From positions 10,377 through 74,376 of the forward strand of contig CAZUZS010000015.1 in the NCBI GenBank assembly GCA_964624795.1: DNA of 64,000 nucleotides, given 5' to 3'. The notes below the pieces were generated by a model. The model made no database searches. It was not told the DNA's origin and saw only the letters and a list, made by a program, of their open reading frames with translations. Positions 1 through 9,571 of this stretch are shown in pieces (positions within the stretch are counted from its first letter, which is position 1; every line of letters starts with the position of its first letter). The stretch comes from CAZUZS01 sp964624795. GTDB taxonomy: Bacteria; Calditrichota; Calditrichia; RBG-13-44-9. Made by a program: the position numbers and the translations under genes.

Positions 1-2
1 AG

Positions 3-80
3 TTCAAGGAATCCATCCGGCTTTCCCAAACGGAGGTGACAGCCGGCAACGCGCCATGGTTTCGGCAAACAGTGAGATAA
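3..80 (+). CDS. Possible 3' end of an unidentified gene (partial)
   Basis: A reading frame open from the left edge codes 25 residues ending APWFRQTVR and stops with TAA at 78-80. It converges on ftsZ and is followed by a hairpin at 106-135, as expected of a gene end. It is too short to identify and could be a chance open frame. Confidence 0.3.
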   Translation, partial: FKESIRLSQTEVTAGNAPWFRQTVR

Positions 81-105
81 ATTTTAAGTGCCGGCCGCCG
101 CTGTT

Positions 106-135
106 TCCCATCCCGCCGAGCACGGCAAGATGGGA
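106..135. terminator. Hairpin between the left-edge ORF and ftsZ
   Basis: Arms TCCCATC (106-112) and GATGGGA (129-135) enclose an inner stem GCCG/CGGC (115-118 with 123-126), separated by a symmetric 2/2 internal loop. It sits 66 bases past the ftsZ stop and 26 past the left-edge ORF stop, so it could serve both. There is no long T-tract, so Rho-independent activity is uncertain. Confidence 0.45.
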
Positions 136-200
136 TTAACTTCATGTTCGCTTGAAACCGGGTAAAATTAATTGAAATGGCATTTCACCCGGCCGCATTG

Positions 201-1376
201 CTAATCGATCTGCTTGCGCAGGAAAGTCGGAATATCGAAATCGTCCAACGGTAATTTAGGCTCTTTGTTCTCGTCCTTCTCACCCGGCTTTTTCATCGAA
301 ATTGCTTTGGGAGCGGATAGGGTTTTCTCGTTCTGCCGCCAGAAAGTCGGAACATCCCGGTTTACCTTGCCGCGCGCTGCTTCCAGCCCGCCTCCGATAT
401 TTGCTCCAAACCGGCTTTCCGCGTCGAAGCCGGTGGCAATAACAGTGACAAAAATGGAGTCCTGCAAGCTTTCGTCGATTACGGCGCCGAAGATGATATT
501 GGCCTTATCCCCTGCTTCCTCATAAATAATAGTGGTCGCTTCGCTGATTTCGTGCAGCGTCATCTGCGGTCCGCCGGTAATATTTACCAGAACGCCCTGC
601 GCGCCGCGAATTGAAACGCCTTCCAGCAGCGGGCTGCTTATCGCCTGCTGTGCAGCCTGAACCGCTTTTCCTTCGCCATTTGCGTAACCGCTGCCCATGA
701 GTGCGTGTCCCATTTCGGCCATTACGGTCTTAACATCCGCAAAATCCAGGTTGATGAGGCCCGGAATGGCAATCAGATCCGAGATTCCCTTGGTTGCGTG
801 AAGCAGCACTTCATCCGCAATTTTGAATGCATCCAGCAGCGGCGTGGATTTATCCACCACGGAAAACAGCCGCTGATTGGGAATGATGATGAGCGTGTCT
901 ACGGTCTTGCGCAGCTCGTCGATTCCCTGTTCGGCGCGCTGATTGCGTTTCATCCCCTCAAACTGGAACGGCTTGGTAACGATGCCAACTGTGAGTGCGC
1001 CCTGGTCTTTGGCAATTTCCGCAACGATAGGAGCAGCGCCGGTACCGGTACCGCCGCCCATTCCCGCCGTCACGAAGACCATGTCGGCACCCCCTACCGC
1101 TTCCATGACATCTTCCTTATCCTCTTCGATGGCACGGCGGCCGATTTCCGGATTGGCGCCTGCTCCCAATCCCTGGGTCAGCTTTTTACCAATCTGAATT
1201 TTGGTCTGGGCTTTGTTCTGCTCCAGCGCCTGTGCGTCGGTGTTAATGGAGATAAAATCCACTCCCTGCAGGTCCGCCTTGACCATGGTATTTATGGCGT
1301 TCCCACCGGCACCTCCCACTCCAATTACCTTCATTCGAGCCTTCAATTCAAAGCTTTCATCCAGTAAAATGCTCAT
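201..1376 (-). CDS. ftsZ: Cell division GTPase FtsZ
   Basis: Tubulin-like GTPase that polymerises into the Z-ring at midcell and recruits the divisome. The 391-residue product has the N-terminal glycine-rich loop GVGGAGGN near residues 19-26, the tubulin signature GGGTGTG at 107-113 and a conserved C-terminal peptide DIPTFLRKQID at the very end, which in the family binds FtsA. A disordered linker of about 50 residues precedes that peptide. It is the last gene of the dcw cluster, 50 bases after ftsA, and has a strong Shine-Dalgarno (GAGGAGGTTTT) directly before the ATG. Confidence 0.98.
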   Translation of the reverse strand: MSILLDESFELKARMKVIGVGGAGGNAINTMVKADLQGVDFISINTDAQALEQNKAQTKIQIGKKLTQGLGAGANPEIGRRAIEEDKEDVMEAVGGADMVFVTAGMGGGTGTGAAPIVAEIAKDQGALTVGIVTKPFQFEGMKRNQRAEQGIDELRKTVDTLIIIPNQRLFSVVDKSTPLLDAFKIADEVLLHATKGISDLIAIPGLINLDFADVKTVMAEMGHALMGSGYANGEGKAVQAAQQAISSPLLEGVSIRGAQGVLVNITGGPQMTLHEISEATTIIYEEAGDKANIIFGAVIDESLQDSIFVTVIATGFDAESRFGANIGGGLEAARGKVNRDVPTFWRQNEKTLSAPKAISMKKPGEKDENKEPKLPLDDFDIPTFLRKQID

Positions 1377-1426
1377 AAAACCTCCTCTGTTAATTAGATT
1401 TGAGTTGCACTATATCCTTAAATTTC

Positions 1427-2659
1427 TTAGAAAAATCGTTTAAAGAAACTGCTGATGCTGTCACGTACATCTTCCCACAAATTGTCGCTTCTTTTGCGAT
1501 GGAACGAAGATCCTTCATGGTAATCCCTTCCGTAAAGGGTGAGCCCGACGGCAGTTGCGTAAATCGGGCTGCGCACCGATTCGGTCAATCCGCCCAGGTA
1601 TTTGGGAACGCCCAGCTTTACCGGCAATCCCCAGATTTTCTCGGCAAGATCTATTGTTCCGGGCAGCAAAGCACCGCCGCCGGTAATCACTACCCCGGCC
1701 GCCATCAGGTTCATCAAATCTGATTTCTGCATCTCCTGCAGAGTCAAAGATAAAATTTCCTCCATGCGGGGTTGGATAATATCGATGAGAACCGAACGCG
1801 AAATAACACGCGGCGCCCGACCGCCTACCCCCGGCACGGTGAGTGTTTCGTTTTTCTTGGCCAGCGATGAAAATGTCAAGCCGTGATCAATCTTTATGGT
1901 CTCCGCCTGCTCCACCGGGGTGCGCAAACCGATAGCAATATCGTTAGTTACATTCTGTCCGCCCAATGCCACCACTGATGTGTGCCGGATGTGGCCCTCG
2001 AAAAACATCGCGATGTCTGTTGTGCCGCCGCCCAGATCTACCAGAACAACCCCCAGCCGGCGCTCATCGTCATCCAGCACCGCCAGGCTGCTGGCCAGCG
2101 GCTCCAGCACAATTTCTTCCACCTGGTAGCCGGCCCGCTCAACGCTCTTTACAATATTTTGGGCGGATGTCACCGCCGCGGTGACGACATGTACCTCCAC
2201 TTCAAGCCTGACACCGGAAAGCCCCACTGGTTCCGGAATCCCGTCCTGATCATCCACGATAAATTCCTGCGGAATTACATGGATGATCTCGCGGTCGATG
2301 GGAAGTGCCAGCGCCTTAGCCGCGCTGATGGCCCGGTCTACGTCGCTTTGCGTAATTTCGTGATCGTCCCTTGCCACGCCAACCACGCCTTTGCTGTTCA
2401 GACTGCGGATGTGGTCGCCTGCGATTCCCACGTAAACACTGTCCACCGTCGTCCCAGCCATGCTTTCCGCCTCATGCAGCGCCTGCTGAATCGACTGAAC
2501 GGTCTGGTCGATGTTTACCACCACGCCTTTCCGCAGGCCGTAAGACGGCGCGCTTCCTATGCCCACCACATTTAACCGGCCGTCCAGATCTTCCTTGACG
2601 ATCACCGCGCATACTTTGGTTGTGCCAATGTCTAATCCTGTTAGAACTCTACTTTCCAT
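1427..2659 (-). CDS. ftsA: Cell division protein FtsA
   Basis: Actin-like ATPase that tethers FtsZ to the membrane. The 410-residue product opens with the phosphate-1 motif GLDIGTTKVCAV (residues 8-19), has the phosphate-2 motif LVDLGGGTTDIA about midway, and ends in a basic/aromatic helix (DSISSFFKRFF) that fits the family's C-terminal membrane-targeting amphipathic helix. Length is normal. It lies 10 bases after ftsQ and 50 before ftsZ, the canonical ftsQAZ order. Confidence 0.97.
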   Translation of the reverse strand: MESRVLTGLDIGTTKVCAVIVKEDLDGRLNVVGIGSAPSYGLRKGVVVNIDQTVQSIQQALHEAESMAGTTVDSVYVGIAGDHIRSLNSKGVVGVARDDHEITQSDVDRAISAAKALALPIDREIIHVIPQEFIVDDQDGIPEPVGLSGVRLEVEVHVVTAAVTSAQNIVKSVERAGYQVEEIVLEPLASSLAVLDDDERRLGVVLVDLGGGTTDIAMFFEGHIRHTSVVALGGQNVTNDIAIGLRTPVEQAETIKIDHGLTFSSLAKKNETLTVPGVGGRAPRVISRSVLIDIIQPRMEEILSLTLQEMQKSDLMNLMAAGVVITGGGALLPGTIDLAEKIWGLPVKLGVPKYLGGLTESVRSPIYATAVGLTLYGRDYHEGSSFHRKRSDNLWEDVRDSISSFFKRFF

Positions 2660-2669
2660 AAAATCCTGC

Positions 2670-3470
2670 CTAACTTTTCCTGGTAACGATGACGCGATCC
2701 GAAAATGTCAGATCAATTTTTTTAATTTGATCCAGTTTATTGAGAATCGGCGTGCTGTTTATCAGCTCGCTCAGTTTATAAATTCTCTCGTACGGCGAAC
2801 TCTCACCGATTTCCACAATTGCCCCACCGCGAATCAGAAAAAGTGTGGGAGGCGTCCTGGAATCGATATGAACCTCAGAAATATAGTTGAACAAACCTTC
2901 GTCCACTTCATCGATGGTCCGGATCAGTCCCAGCGCCTGGAACAGCGGATCGCGATTTTGGAGCAGCCTGCTAACCGACAAACCGGTAATGAGCGGCAGA
3001 TTTTCCAGCGACATCGCCGGCTTTTTCAACAGAATTTTGCCGAAACGGTCGATCATGTAAACCTTGCTGTCGATCAGGTACGCCACCGGCGTTCTTTCCT
3101 GCACGGTAATGATGAGCGTGGACGGAAGCGAACGGCTGACGCTTACTCCCTGCAGGTAGGGATTTTGCAGAATCCGCTTCACCACCGAGTCGGTCGGAAC
3201 CCGGTAAAGCCGCACACCCGCCTCAATTTTGGCCAGGTTCAGAATATCATTTTTCTCAACCCATCGGTTCCCTTCCACCCGAACCTCTTTCAGTGTGAAC
3301 ATCTGGCTTTTGGTGACCAGGTAGTTCGCAAAGCGGTAAAATCCAAAACCCACGCCAACAAGTATGATTATGGCCAAAATGAATGCCGGAGATGGAAACG
3401 GTGCTTTTTCCCGCGCCGAACGATCCGCCAACCGGTACTGGCGCGTCATTTGTGGTCGCCTGCTATTCAT
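2670..3470 (-). CDS. ftsQ: Cell division protein FtsQ/DivIB
   Basis: Bitopic divisome protein linking cytoplasmic and periplasmic division factors. The 266 residues show a basic cytoplasmic N-terminus, one transmembrane segment at about 29-48 (FILAIIILVGVGFGFYRFA), a POTRA-like region (FTLKEVRVEGNRWVEKNDIL) and the periplasmic FtsQ domain (ERTPVAYLIDSKVYMIDRFG). Its ATG overlaps the murB stop by 8 bases (ATGAATAG), suggesting translational coupling. Confidence 0.93.
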   Translation of the reverse strand: MNSRRPQMTRQYRLADRSAREKAPFPSPAFILAIIILVGVGFGFYRFANYLVTKSQMFTLKEVRVEGNRWVEKNDILNLAKIEAGVRLYRVPTDSVVKRILQNPYLQGVSVSRSLPSTLIITVQERTPVAYLIDSKVYMIDRFGKILLKKPAMSLENLPLITGLSVSRLLQNRDPLFQALGLIRTIDEVDEGLFNYISEVHIDSRTPPTLFLIRGGAIVEIGESSPYERIYKLSELINSTPILNKLDQIKKIDLTFSDRVIVTRKS

Positions 3471-4416
3471 GCGGTCCCCGAACTCTTTTCATTTCTTCGG
3501 TGCTAAATCCCAACAATTTCACCTCCAGCTCCAGCCATACGCCGAACCGGCGGTAAACTTCGTACTGAACATCTCCAATTAATCTATAAATGTCGGCGGC
3601 CTTGGCGCCGTCGTAATTGACAATAAAATTTGCGTGCTTGGTAGATACCATGGCGCCGCCAACCCGCATCCCTTTGCACCCTGCCTTTTCGATCAACACT
3701 CCCGCGTAATTCCCCGGCGGCCGTTTGAAAACGCTGCCGCACGATCCGTATTCCAAGGGCTGTTTGGAGGCCCGCCGTTCCAGGTAATTCTGCCTGGCCC
3801 TCTCAAGATCGGTTTTAGAACCGTCCAGCATCTGCAATTTGCAGCCCACCAAAGTTTTGTTCTGTAAATTTATCGCTCTGCGATATCCAAAGCCCGCCTG
3901 CTCCCCGCGGATGGTGACAGAATCCCCGGACCGCATCAGTGCGTCAATGTGCACTACCCGGTCCCCGATTTCCCCCACAAATGCACCTGCGTTCATATGC
4001 AGTGCACCTCCCACTGTTCCGGGAATGCCGGACATAAAATCCAGGCCGGCAAGATTATTTTCCTCGCAGTAACCGACCAACGCCGAGACCAGCGCACCGC
4101 TGCCAGCGTAGACCTCATATCCCTGGTGCGTGATTTCAGAACAGCAGCGATCCAGGCGAATCACAACCATTTGAACGCCGCTATCGTGGACCAGGAGATT
4201 GGAACCGCTGCCCAGGATGAAGAACGGAATATTTTCCCCGCTGCACTCTGCAACTAAGCGCTGCAGATCCTGCCGGGTGGCGGGACTGCAGAGTGCTGCC
4301 GCCGGCCCACCCACATGGTAGGTAGTGTAATCGCGGAGCGGTTCATTTAGCTTTACCTGTCCGGGAAATCGTTCCGGCAGGCGTTCCGCAAAATTATGGA
4401 CCCGAGGTTTTTCCAT
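3463..4416 (-). CDS. murB: UDP-N-acetylenolpyruvoylglucosamine reductase MurB
   Basis: FAD- and NADPH-dependent reduction giving UDP-MurNAc, the second committed step of peptidoglycan precursor synthesis. The 317 residues carry the FAD-binding motif LGSGSNLLVHD and the core MSGIPGTVGGALHMNAGAF. The catalytic serine region GSCGSVFKRPPGNYAG has the short form typical of type II MurB. The start lies 3 bases after the murC stop. Placement between murC and ftsQ is a common dcw variant. Confidence 0.96.
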   Translation of the reverse strand: MEKPRVHNFAERLPERFPGQVKLNEPLRDYTTYHVGGPAAALCSPATRQDLQRLVAECSGENIPFFILGSGSNLLVHDSGVQMVVIRLDRCCSEITHQGYEVYAGSGALVSALVGYCEENNLAGLDFMSGIPGTVGGALHMNAGAFVGEIGDRVVHIDALMRSGDSVTIRGEQAGFGYRRAINLQNKTLVGCKLQMLDGSKTDLERARQNYLERRASKQPLEYGSCGSVFKRPPGNYAGVLIEKAGCKGMRVGGAMVSTKHANFIVNYDGAKAADIYRLIGDVQYEVYRRFGVWLELEVKLLGFSTEEMKRVRGPHE

Positions 4417-4419
4417 ATC

Positions 4420-5850
4420 TCAGCGCTTGTTATTTGTTGCGGCCTTCTTTTCCGCATTTGAATTCCCTGATTTCCGGTTCAGCATTTCCGCCAGGGCCTG
4501 GCTGCATTTCCACACATCGCCGGCGCCAATGGTGATGACCATATCTCCCGGCTGAAGCAGGGGGAGAACATATTCAGGCAATTTATTCTTGTCCGGCACG
4601 AAATGAACTTCGCGATGACCGAGTGCCTGCGCAGTATCGGCAATCAGCTTGCCATCCACACCCGGAATCGGTTTTTCCCTGGCCGGGTAAACTTCCGTAA
4701 CCACCAGCACATCCACCTGGAAAAAGGCGCGGGCAAATTCACGGTAAAAATCACGCGTGCGGGAATACAGGTGCGGCTGGAATACGGCTACAATTCTGCG
4801 CTGCGGCCATCCGCTGCGCGCGCCGTTCAGGGTGGCGGCAATTTCGGTCGGGTGATGGGCATAATCGTCCACCACCACGATGTCGTCAAAAGTCCCCTTT
4901 ATCTCAAAGCGGCGATCGACGCCACTGAAATCTTCCAGCCCGGCTTTGATCTTTTCAAATGGAATATCCAGTTCCAGACCAACACCAATAGCTGCCAGGG
5001 CATTCAGCACATTATGTTCACCGGGAATTTTGAGCTGCAACCGGCCCAGCTTGTATTTCATATAGGTCACATCGAAAGAAACGCCGCTGCCGCCGAATTT
5101 GACGGCACTGGCCTGGATATCAGCCTGTTTGTTGAACCCAAATGTGGTGATGCTGCGCTGAATTCCGCTGAAAATTTCCTGCACGCCCGGGTTGTCCAGG
5201 CAGACGATCACCCTGCCGTAAAAAGGAACCTTATTGGCAAATTCCACAAAGGAATTCTTCAGGTCCTCCAGGTTTTCGTAACAATCCAGGTGGTCGGATT
5301 CCACATTGGTGATGACTGCAATGGTGGGAATGAGTTTGAGAAATGATTTATCAAACTCATCCGCTTCCGCCACCAGGAACTCGCTGTCCCCCAACTTGGC
5401 ATTTGTCTTCAAAGAACGCACTTTGCCGCCGATGATGAGCGTGGGATCGAGCTTGCCTTCGGTGAGCACCGCGCCGGTGAGCGAAGTGGTCGTCGTCTTG
5501 CCGTGCGTTCCGGCAATCGCAATGCCGAATTTCAGGCGCATCAGCTCGGCTAACATTTCAGCCCGCTTTATTACCGGAATTTTGCGTTTGATTGCTTCCT
5601 GCACTTCCGGGTTGTCGGTGGTAACTGCCGAAGAGTAAACCAGCACGTCCGCATCCTTTAGATGCTCGGCGGAATGTCCTTCCGAAATCCGGGCGCCAAT
5701 TTGGGCCAGGTGTGATGTAACATCGGACAGCGAACGATCGGAGCCGGAGACGGAATATCCCAGGTTGATCAGGACTTCCGCAATTCCGCTCATGCCAATC
5801 CCGCCAATGCCGACGAAATGAATATTTTTAATTTTTCCAAGCCGAATCAT
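4420..5850 (-). CDS. murC: UDP-N-acetylmuramate--L-alanine ligase MurC
   Basis: Cytoplasmic Mur ligase adding L-Ala to UDP-MurNAc with ATP. The 476 residues have the N-terminal Rossmann motif VGIGGIGMSGIAEVL, the P-loop GTHGKTTTT near 114-122, and the family motif DDYAHHPTEIAATL in the C-terminal half. The last about 20 residues (KSGNSNAEKKAATNNKR) are a lysine/asparagine-rich tail beyond the usual end. It begins 1 base after the murG stop. Confidence 0.97.
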   Translation of the reverse strand: MIRLGKIKNIHFVGIGGIGMSGIAEVLINLGYSVSGSDRSLSDVTSHLAQIGARISEGHSAEHLKDADVLVYSSAVTTDNPEVQEAIKRKIPVIKRAEMLAELMRLKFGIAIAGTHGKTTTTSLTGAVLTEGKLDPTLIIGGKVRSLKTNAKLGDSEFLVAEADEFDKSFLKLIPTIAVITNVESDHLDCYENLEDLKNSFVEFANKVPFYGRVIVCLDNPGVQEIFSGIQRSITTFGFNKQADIQASAVKFGGSGVSFDVTYMKYKLGRLQLKIPGEHNVLNALAAIGVGLELDIPFEKIKAGLEDFSGVDRRFEIKGTFDDIVVVDDYAHHPTEIAATLNGARSGWPQRRIVAVFQPHLYSRTRDFYREFARAFFQVDVLVVTEVYPAREKPIPGVDGKLIADTAQALGHREVHFVPDKNKLPEYVLPLLQPGDMVITIGAGDVWKCSQALAEMLNRKSGNSNAEKKAATNNKR

Positions 5851-5851
5851 T

Positions 5852-6964
5852 TTACACTTTCTTCATGATTTCAATAATTTTTCCGGCAATGGCTGCCGCA
5901 GCACCAGGCCGCTGAAGGGAATCCCATGCCACGGTCATCTTTTCCCGTTGCTGATCATTAGTCAGCAGCGCTTCAATCGCTTCCTGCAGCCTGAGATGGA
6001 ATTGTGAGTCTTCATTTACCAGGAGTGCTGCACCCGCTTCCGCGATAGTCCGCGCATTGTGCTCCTGGTGGTTAGCAGCGGCATACGGGTATGGCACCAG
6101 CACCACCGGCTTCCGGGCCAATGCCAGCTCCGCCAGCGTAATGGCGCCCGCCCGGCTGACAATTATGTCCGCTGCCGAATAAGCCATCCCCATCGACTCG
6201 ATGTAGTCGAGAACCCGCACATCGGGATGGCTTGCCACAGGCATATTTCGGATTGCCGGGTAATTTTTATTCCCCGCCTGCCACAGAAACTGTACCGCAT
6301 ATTTTTCGGACAGCATCTCAGCCAGGTCTGCAATTGCGTTATTAATGGACTGCGCTCCCTGGCTTCCGCCAAAGACAAAAACGACCGGTCTGGCGGGATC
6401 GAGATCCCATTTGGCACAAGCTTCCTTTTTTTCGACAAGCTGCAACGATTTCCGCACCGGGTTTCCGGTGACCAGTAGTTCGGCTTTCACCTCCCGGAAA
6501 TGTTCTTTCACAACGGAATACGGCAGACAAATCACGCCGGCGTACCTGGCCAGCAAGCGCGTGGTCACACCGGGATAGCTATCCTGTTCCTGAATAAGCG
6601 TGGGAATCCCCATTTTCGCCGCCAGGTAAACCACCGGGCCGCTTACATAGCCGCCGGTCCCAACCACAACTCCCGGCTTGAATCGATGCAATATCAGCCA
6701 ACTCTGCAGCAGGCTGACCACCACCTTAATCGGAAAAAGCAGGTTCCTTAACGAAACGGATCGCTGAAATCCGGAGATCCAGATTTTCTTGAACGGCGTT
6801 CCAGTGCCGGGCAGGATTTCATTTTCCAGCCCGCGATAGCCGCCTACATATAAGAATTCAAAATTTCCCATACTCTTCAACATTTCGATAGTTGCCAGCG
6901 CCGGGTAAATGTGCCCCCCGGTCCCGCCGCCGGCGAATAGAATTTTTGCCTCGTGATTACCCAT
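5852..6964 (-). CDS. murG: Lipid II synthase MurG
   Basis: Membrane-associated GT28 glycosyltransferase that moves GlcNAc from UDP-GlcNAc onto lipid I. The glycine-rich loop FAGGGTGGHIYPA follows the start directly; a second G-loop (VFGGSQGAQSIN) and the donor-binding RAGAITLAEL are present. The start is taken at 6964, giving 370 residues, because ATGGGTAA there overlaps the ftsW stop by 8 bases and leaves the usual short N-terminus. The frame is open six codons further upstream. Confidence 0.95.
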   Translation of the reverse strand: MGNHEAKILFAGGGTGGHIYPALATIEMLKSMGNFEFLYVGGYRGLENEILPGTGTPFKKIWISGFQRSVSLRNLLFPIKVVVSLLQSWLILHRFKPGVVVGTGGYVSGPVVYLAAKMGIPTLIQEQDSYPGVTTRLLARYAGVICLPYSVVKEHFREVKAELLVTGNPVRKSLQLVEKKEACAKWDLDPARPVVFVFGGSQGAQSINNAIADLAEMLSEKYAVQFLWQAGNKNYPAIRNMPVASHPDVRVLDYIESMGMAYSAADIIVSRAGAITLAELALARKPVVLVPYPYAAANHQEHNARTIAEAGAALLVNEDSQFHLRLQEAIEALLTNDQQREKMTVAWDSLQRPGAAAAIAGKIIEIMKKV

Positions 6965-8111
6965 CCAGATACCGCAATCCACGGTTTTCCCGATTGTATC
7001 GTGCGCGTTTTGCGAACTGGTAATTATTTTCTCCCGATTTCGAATTCACCTTGCCGGAAATATTTAACAGGAGGCCCACCGCCAGGCTCGATGAAAGCAT
7101 TGAGCTTCCGCCGTAGCTGATGAAAGGCAGTGGCAGTCCGGTTGGCGGCGCCAGGTGCGCAGCGACCATAATATTGATCAACGCGTAGAATATAATGTTC
7201 GCTGTGAGACCAAAAGCCAGGTACCGGGTAAATTTGTCGGTTGCCCGGTTGGTTAAATAAATTCCACGCCACATCAGGATAAAGAACATTGCCATGATAA
7301 ATAATGTGCCAATTAAGCCCCACTCTTCACCGATGATGGCAAATATGAAATCGGTGTGGGCCTCCGGCAGAAAAAAGAGTTTTTGCGAGCTTTGGGCAAA
7401 TCCAACGCCGGTTACGCCACCGGATCCCAGGCTGATGAGCGACTGAATGATTTGGTACCCCTTTCCTAACATATCCTGTTCGGGATGGAGGAAACCCACT
7501 ATTCGGTCAAACTTATAGACTGAGAATTTAATTAATAAAGCGGCGGCAGGCATCATCATAAAAAAACTATACGCGAAATAGCGAACCGGAATTGGAGATA
7601 TGAATAACACCGCCAATCCAACGATGGTGAGCATAAAGGCCGAGCTGAAATCCGGTTCGACAACAATAAGCCCCGCCAGCAGCACGATATAGAAAAGGTG
7701 CGGGAGGAAACCGCCCTTAAAGCTCTTAAGATATTCCTCTTTACGGCTAAGCGAATCCGCAAAGAAGAGGATAAGGGAAAACCTCGCAATGTCGCTGACC
7801 TGAATGTGAAGCGGACCGAGAATAATCCAGCGGCCGGAATGTTTTACAATCAGGTATGTTAAAAGCACGACGCTTAAGACGATGAATCCCATCGAAACCT
7901 TCTGCAGCTTCTGATATGGGAACTTATAGGCCAGCAGCATAACCACCAGGCCCAGAAATACCCACAGGAGCTGACGTTTGAGAAAATAGAGGTGATCCTG
8001 ACGGAATCTGTCAGCATAGAACGCGCTGGCGCTGTACACCATAATAATCCCTATAGCCATCAGGCCAATGACGGTAAAAAATATCCAGCGGTCCAACTGA
8101 TTTTCATTCAT
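6957..8111 (-). CDS. ftsW: Peptidoglycan glycosyltransferase FtsW (SEDS)
   Basis: SEDS-family polymerase that makes septal glycan with its partner FtsI. The 384-residue polytopic protein starts with a transmembrane helix (WIFFTVIGLMAIGIIMVYSA), has the conserved VEPDFSSA segment containing the catalytic Asp region, and ends with GLPLPFISYGGSS, a SEDS signature. It overlaps murD by ATGA and murG by 8 bases. A rod-type RodA is possible in principle, but the location makes FtsW far more likely. Confidence 0.96.
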   Translation of the reverse strand: MNENQLDRWIFFTVIGLMAIGIIMVYSASAFYADRFRQDHLYFLKRQLLWVFLGLVVMLLAYKFPYQKLQKVSMGFIVLSVVLLTYLIVKHSGRWIILGPLHIQVSDIARFSLILFFADSLSRKEEYLKSFKGGFLPHLFYIVLLAGLIVVEPDFSSAFMLTIVGLAVLFISPIPVRYFAYSFFMMMPAAALLIKFSVYKFDRIVGFLHPEQDMLGKGYQIIQSLISLGSGGVTGVGFAQSSQKLFFLPEAHTDFIFAIIGEEWGLIGTLFIMAMFFILMWRGIYLTNRATDKFTRYLAFGLTANIIFYALINIMVAAHLAPPTGLPLPFISYGGSSMLSSSLAVGLLLNISGKVNSKSGENNYQFAKRARYNRENRGLRYLDG

Positions 8112-9487
8112 GATGCCAGTCCCTCCACAATCTTCTTGAATTGGCGACCGCGATCTTCGTAATCCCGGAACATGTCAAAACTCGAACACGCCGGGGAAAG
8201 CAGAATTACCATTCCCGGCTCCGCCTGCTTCCTGGCTAAAGAGACCGCTTCGGCCAGGTCAGCAACCTCAAACAGTGCGACAGCACTTTCCCAGGATTTC
8301 CTCATGCGTTTGGCGGCCTGCCCGATGAGTATCGCCATTTTGACTTTTTCTTTCAGCAAATTACCGATCTTTGAAAAATCGCCGCCTTTGTCCTTCCCAC
8401 CGGCGATGAGAACAATTTTTTCATCGAAGCTCTGCAAAGCAAAAGCGAGCGAATCGACAGTGGTCGCTTTGGAATCATTTACATAAGTCACGCCGTCCAA
8501 TTCGCGCACGATTTCCAGCCGGTGTTCGATTCCCGGAAAACGAGCGATTTCTTCGGAAATCTGATCCGCCTGAATATTATTGAGTCTTCCCAGCAGAGCT
8601 GCTACCATCATGTTGTAGCGATTGTGCGGCCCGCGCAATTGATATTCGGGCAGTGAAATCCGCTCAAGCTGCCCGCCAATGCGGATGCCGATCTGTTCAT
8701 TTTCCCAGAAAGCACCTTCCTGGTCGTGCGGCTGCAGACTGAAAACCATCTTCTTTGGCCGACAGGATTTCAGGTGTTCCACAAGATATAGGTCGTCTTT
8801 ATTGTAAATTATCGTATCGTCAGAAGTCATATTTTTCAGAACATTCAGCTTGGCCTGCGCATATGATTCAAAATCCGGGTAGCGGTCCAGATGGTTGGCG
8901 GTAAGATTCATGATAACCGCAACGGCAGGGTGAAAACCGTGGATGGTCTCCAATTGAAAGCTGCTGATTTCCAGCAAGGCGACACCCTGCGGCGTTGAAG
9001 CGGAAACGTATTCGGCGAATGGCTGCCCGATATTCCCCGCAACGATGGTGTGCGGAATTCCTCTTTTCAAAATTTCGCCGCTGAGAGTAGTGGTTGTCGT
9101 TTTCCCATTCGAGCCGGTTACGGCAATAATTGGTGAACGGCAGAACCAGGAGGCCACCTCGATTTCCCCGGTGATGGGAATGCCTTTGGCGGAAGCCTTT
9201 TCCAGGACCGGAATGGAGAGTGGCAAACCGGGGCTTATACAAATTAAATCCGAATCCAGAACCTGGGCGCCGTGGCCTCCCGTTTCTACCCGGACGCCTG
9301 CCTTTTGCAGCTCCGGCAAAGGCAATTGGAGCTGCGCGGCAGATTTTACATCACTCAATAAAACAGATGCGCCGGAATTCGCCAACAAGGTGGAAACCGC
9401 AATCCCGCTGCGCGCTGCACCCAGCACGGCTACCCGCGCCCCACGCAGTTGGTCGACATTTTTGGCTGCATCATTGTAAATCTTCAT
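8108..9487 (-). CDS. murD: UDP-N-acetylmuramoylalanine--D-glutamate ligase MurD
   Basis: Adds D-Glu to UDP-MurNAc-L-Ala. The 459 residues show the N-terminal Rossmann motif VLGAARSGIA, the ATP loop VTGSNGKTTTTTL, the carbamylated-lysine region and the C-terminal NDSKATTVDS segment typical of MurD. It follows a 195-base gap after mraY that holds two tiny ORFs (9572-9676 and 9509-9568). Its own Shine-Dalgarno is weak and distant (GAGGG about 13 bases upstream), so translation may depend on the small ORF before it. Confidence 0.96.
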   Translation of the reverse strand: MKIYNDAAKNVDQLRGARVAVLGAARSGIAVSTLLANSGASVLLSDVKSAAQLQLPLPELQKAGVRVETGGHGAQVLDSDLICISPGLPLSIPVLEKASAKGIPITGEIEVASWFCRSPIIAVTGSNGKTTTTTLSGEILKRGIPHTIVAGNIGQPFAEYVSASTPQGVALLEISSFQLETIHGFHPAVAVIMNLTANHLDRYPDFESYAQAKLNVLKNMTSDDTIIYNKDDLYLVEHLKSCRPKKMVFSLQPHDQEGAFWENEQIGIRIGGQLERISLPEYQLRGPHNRYNMMVAALLGRLNNIQADQISEEIARFPGIEHRLEIVRELDGVTYVNDSKATTVDSLAFALQSFDEKIVLIAGGKDKGGDFSKIGNLLKEKVKMAILIGQAAKRMRKSWESAVALFEVADLAEAVSLARKQAEPGMVILLSPACSSFDMFRDYEDRGRQFKKIVEGLAS

Positions 9488-9508
9488 CTTATCGCCACGT
9501 CCCTCGCA

Positions 9509-9568
9509 TCAGGAAACCAGGATCACCTGTTTCCTTTTAATCTTGATCTTGAGCTTGATTTTCATCAT
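9509..9568 (-). CDS. Tiny basic ORF between mraY and murD
   Basis: A 19-codon frame, MMKIKLKIKIKRKQVILVS, begins 6 bases after a near-perfect Shine-Dalgarno (AAGGAGG) and ends 21 bases before murD. The product alternates Lys with hydrophobic residues. An imperfect inverted repeat (9512-9534, GGAAAC...GTTTCC) covers its 3' half. It might be a coupling ORF for murD or a chance product of a 6-base repeat (ATCAAG). No family is recognised. Confidence 0.3.
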   Translation of the reverse strand: MMKIKLKIKIKRKQVILVS

Positions 9569-9571
9569 CCT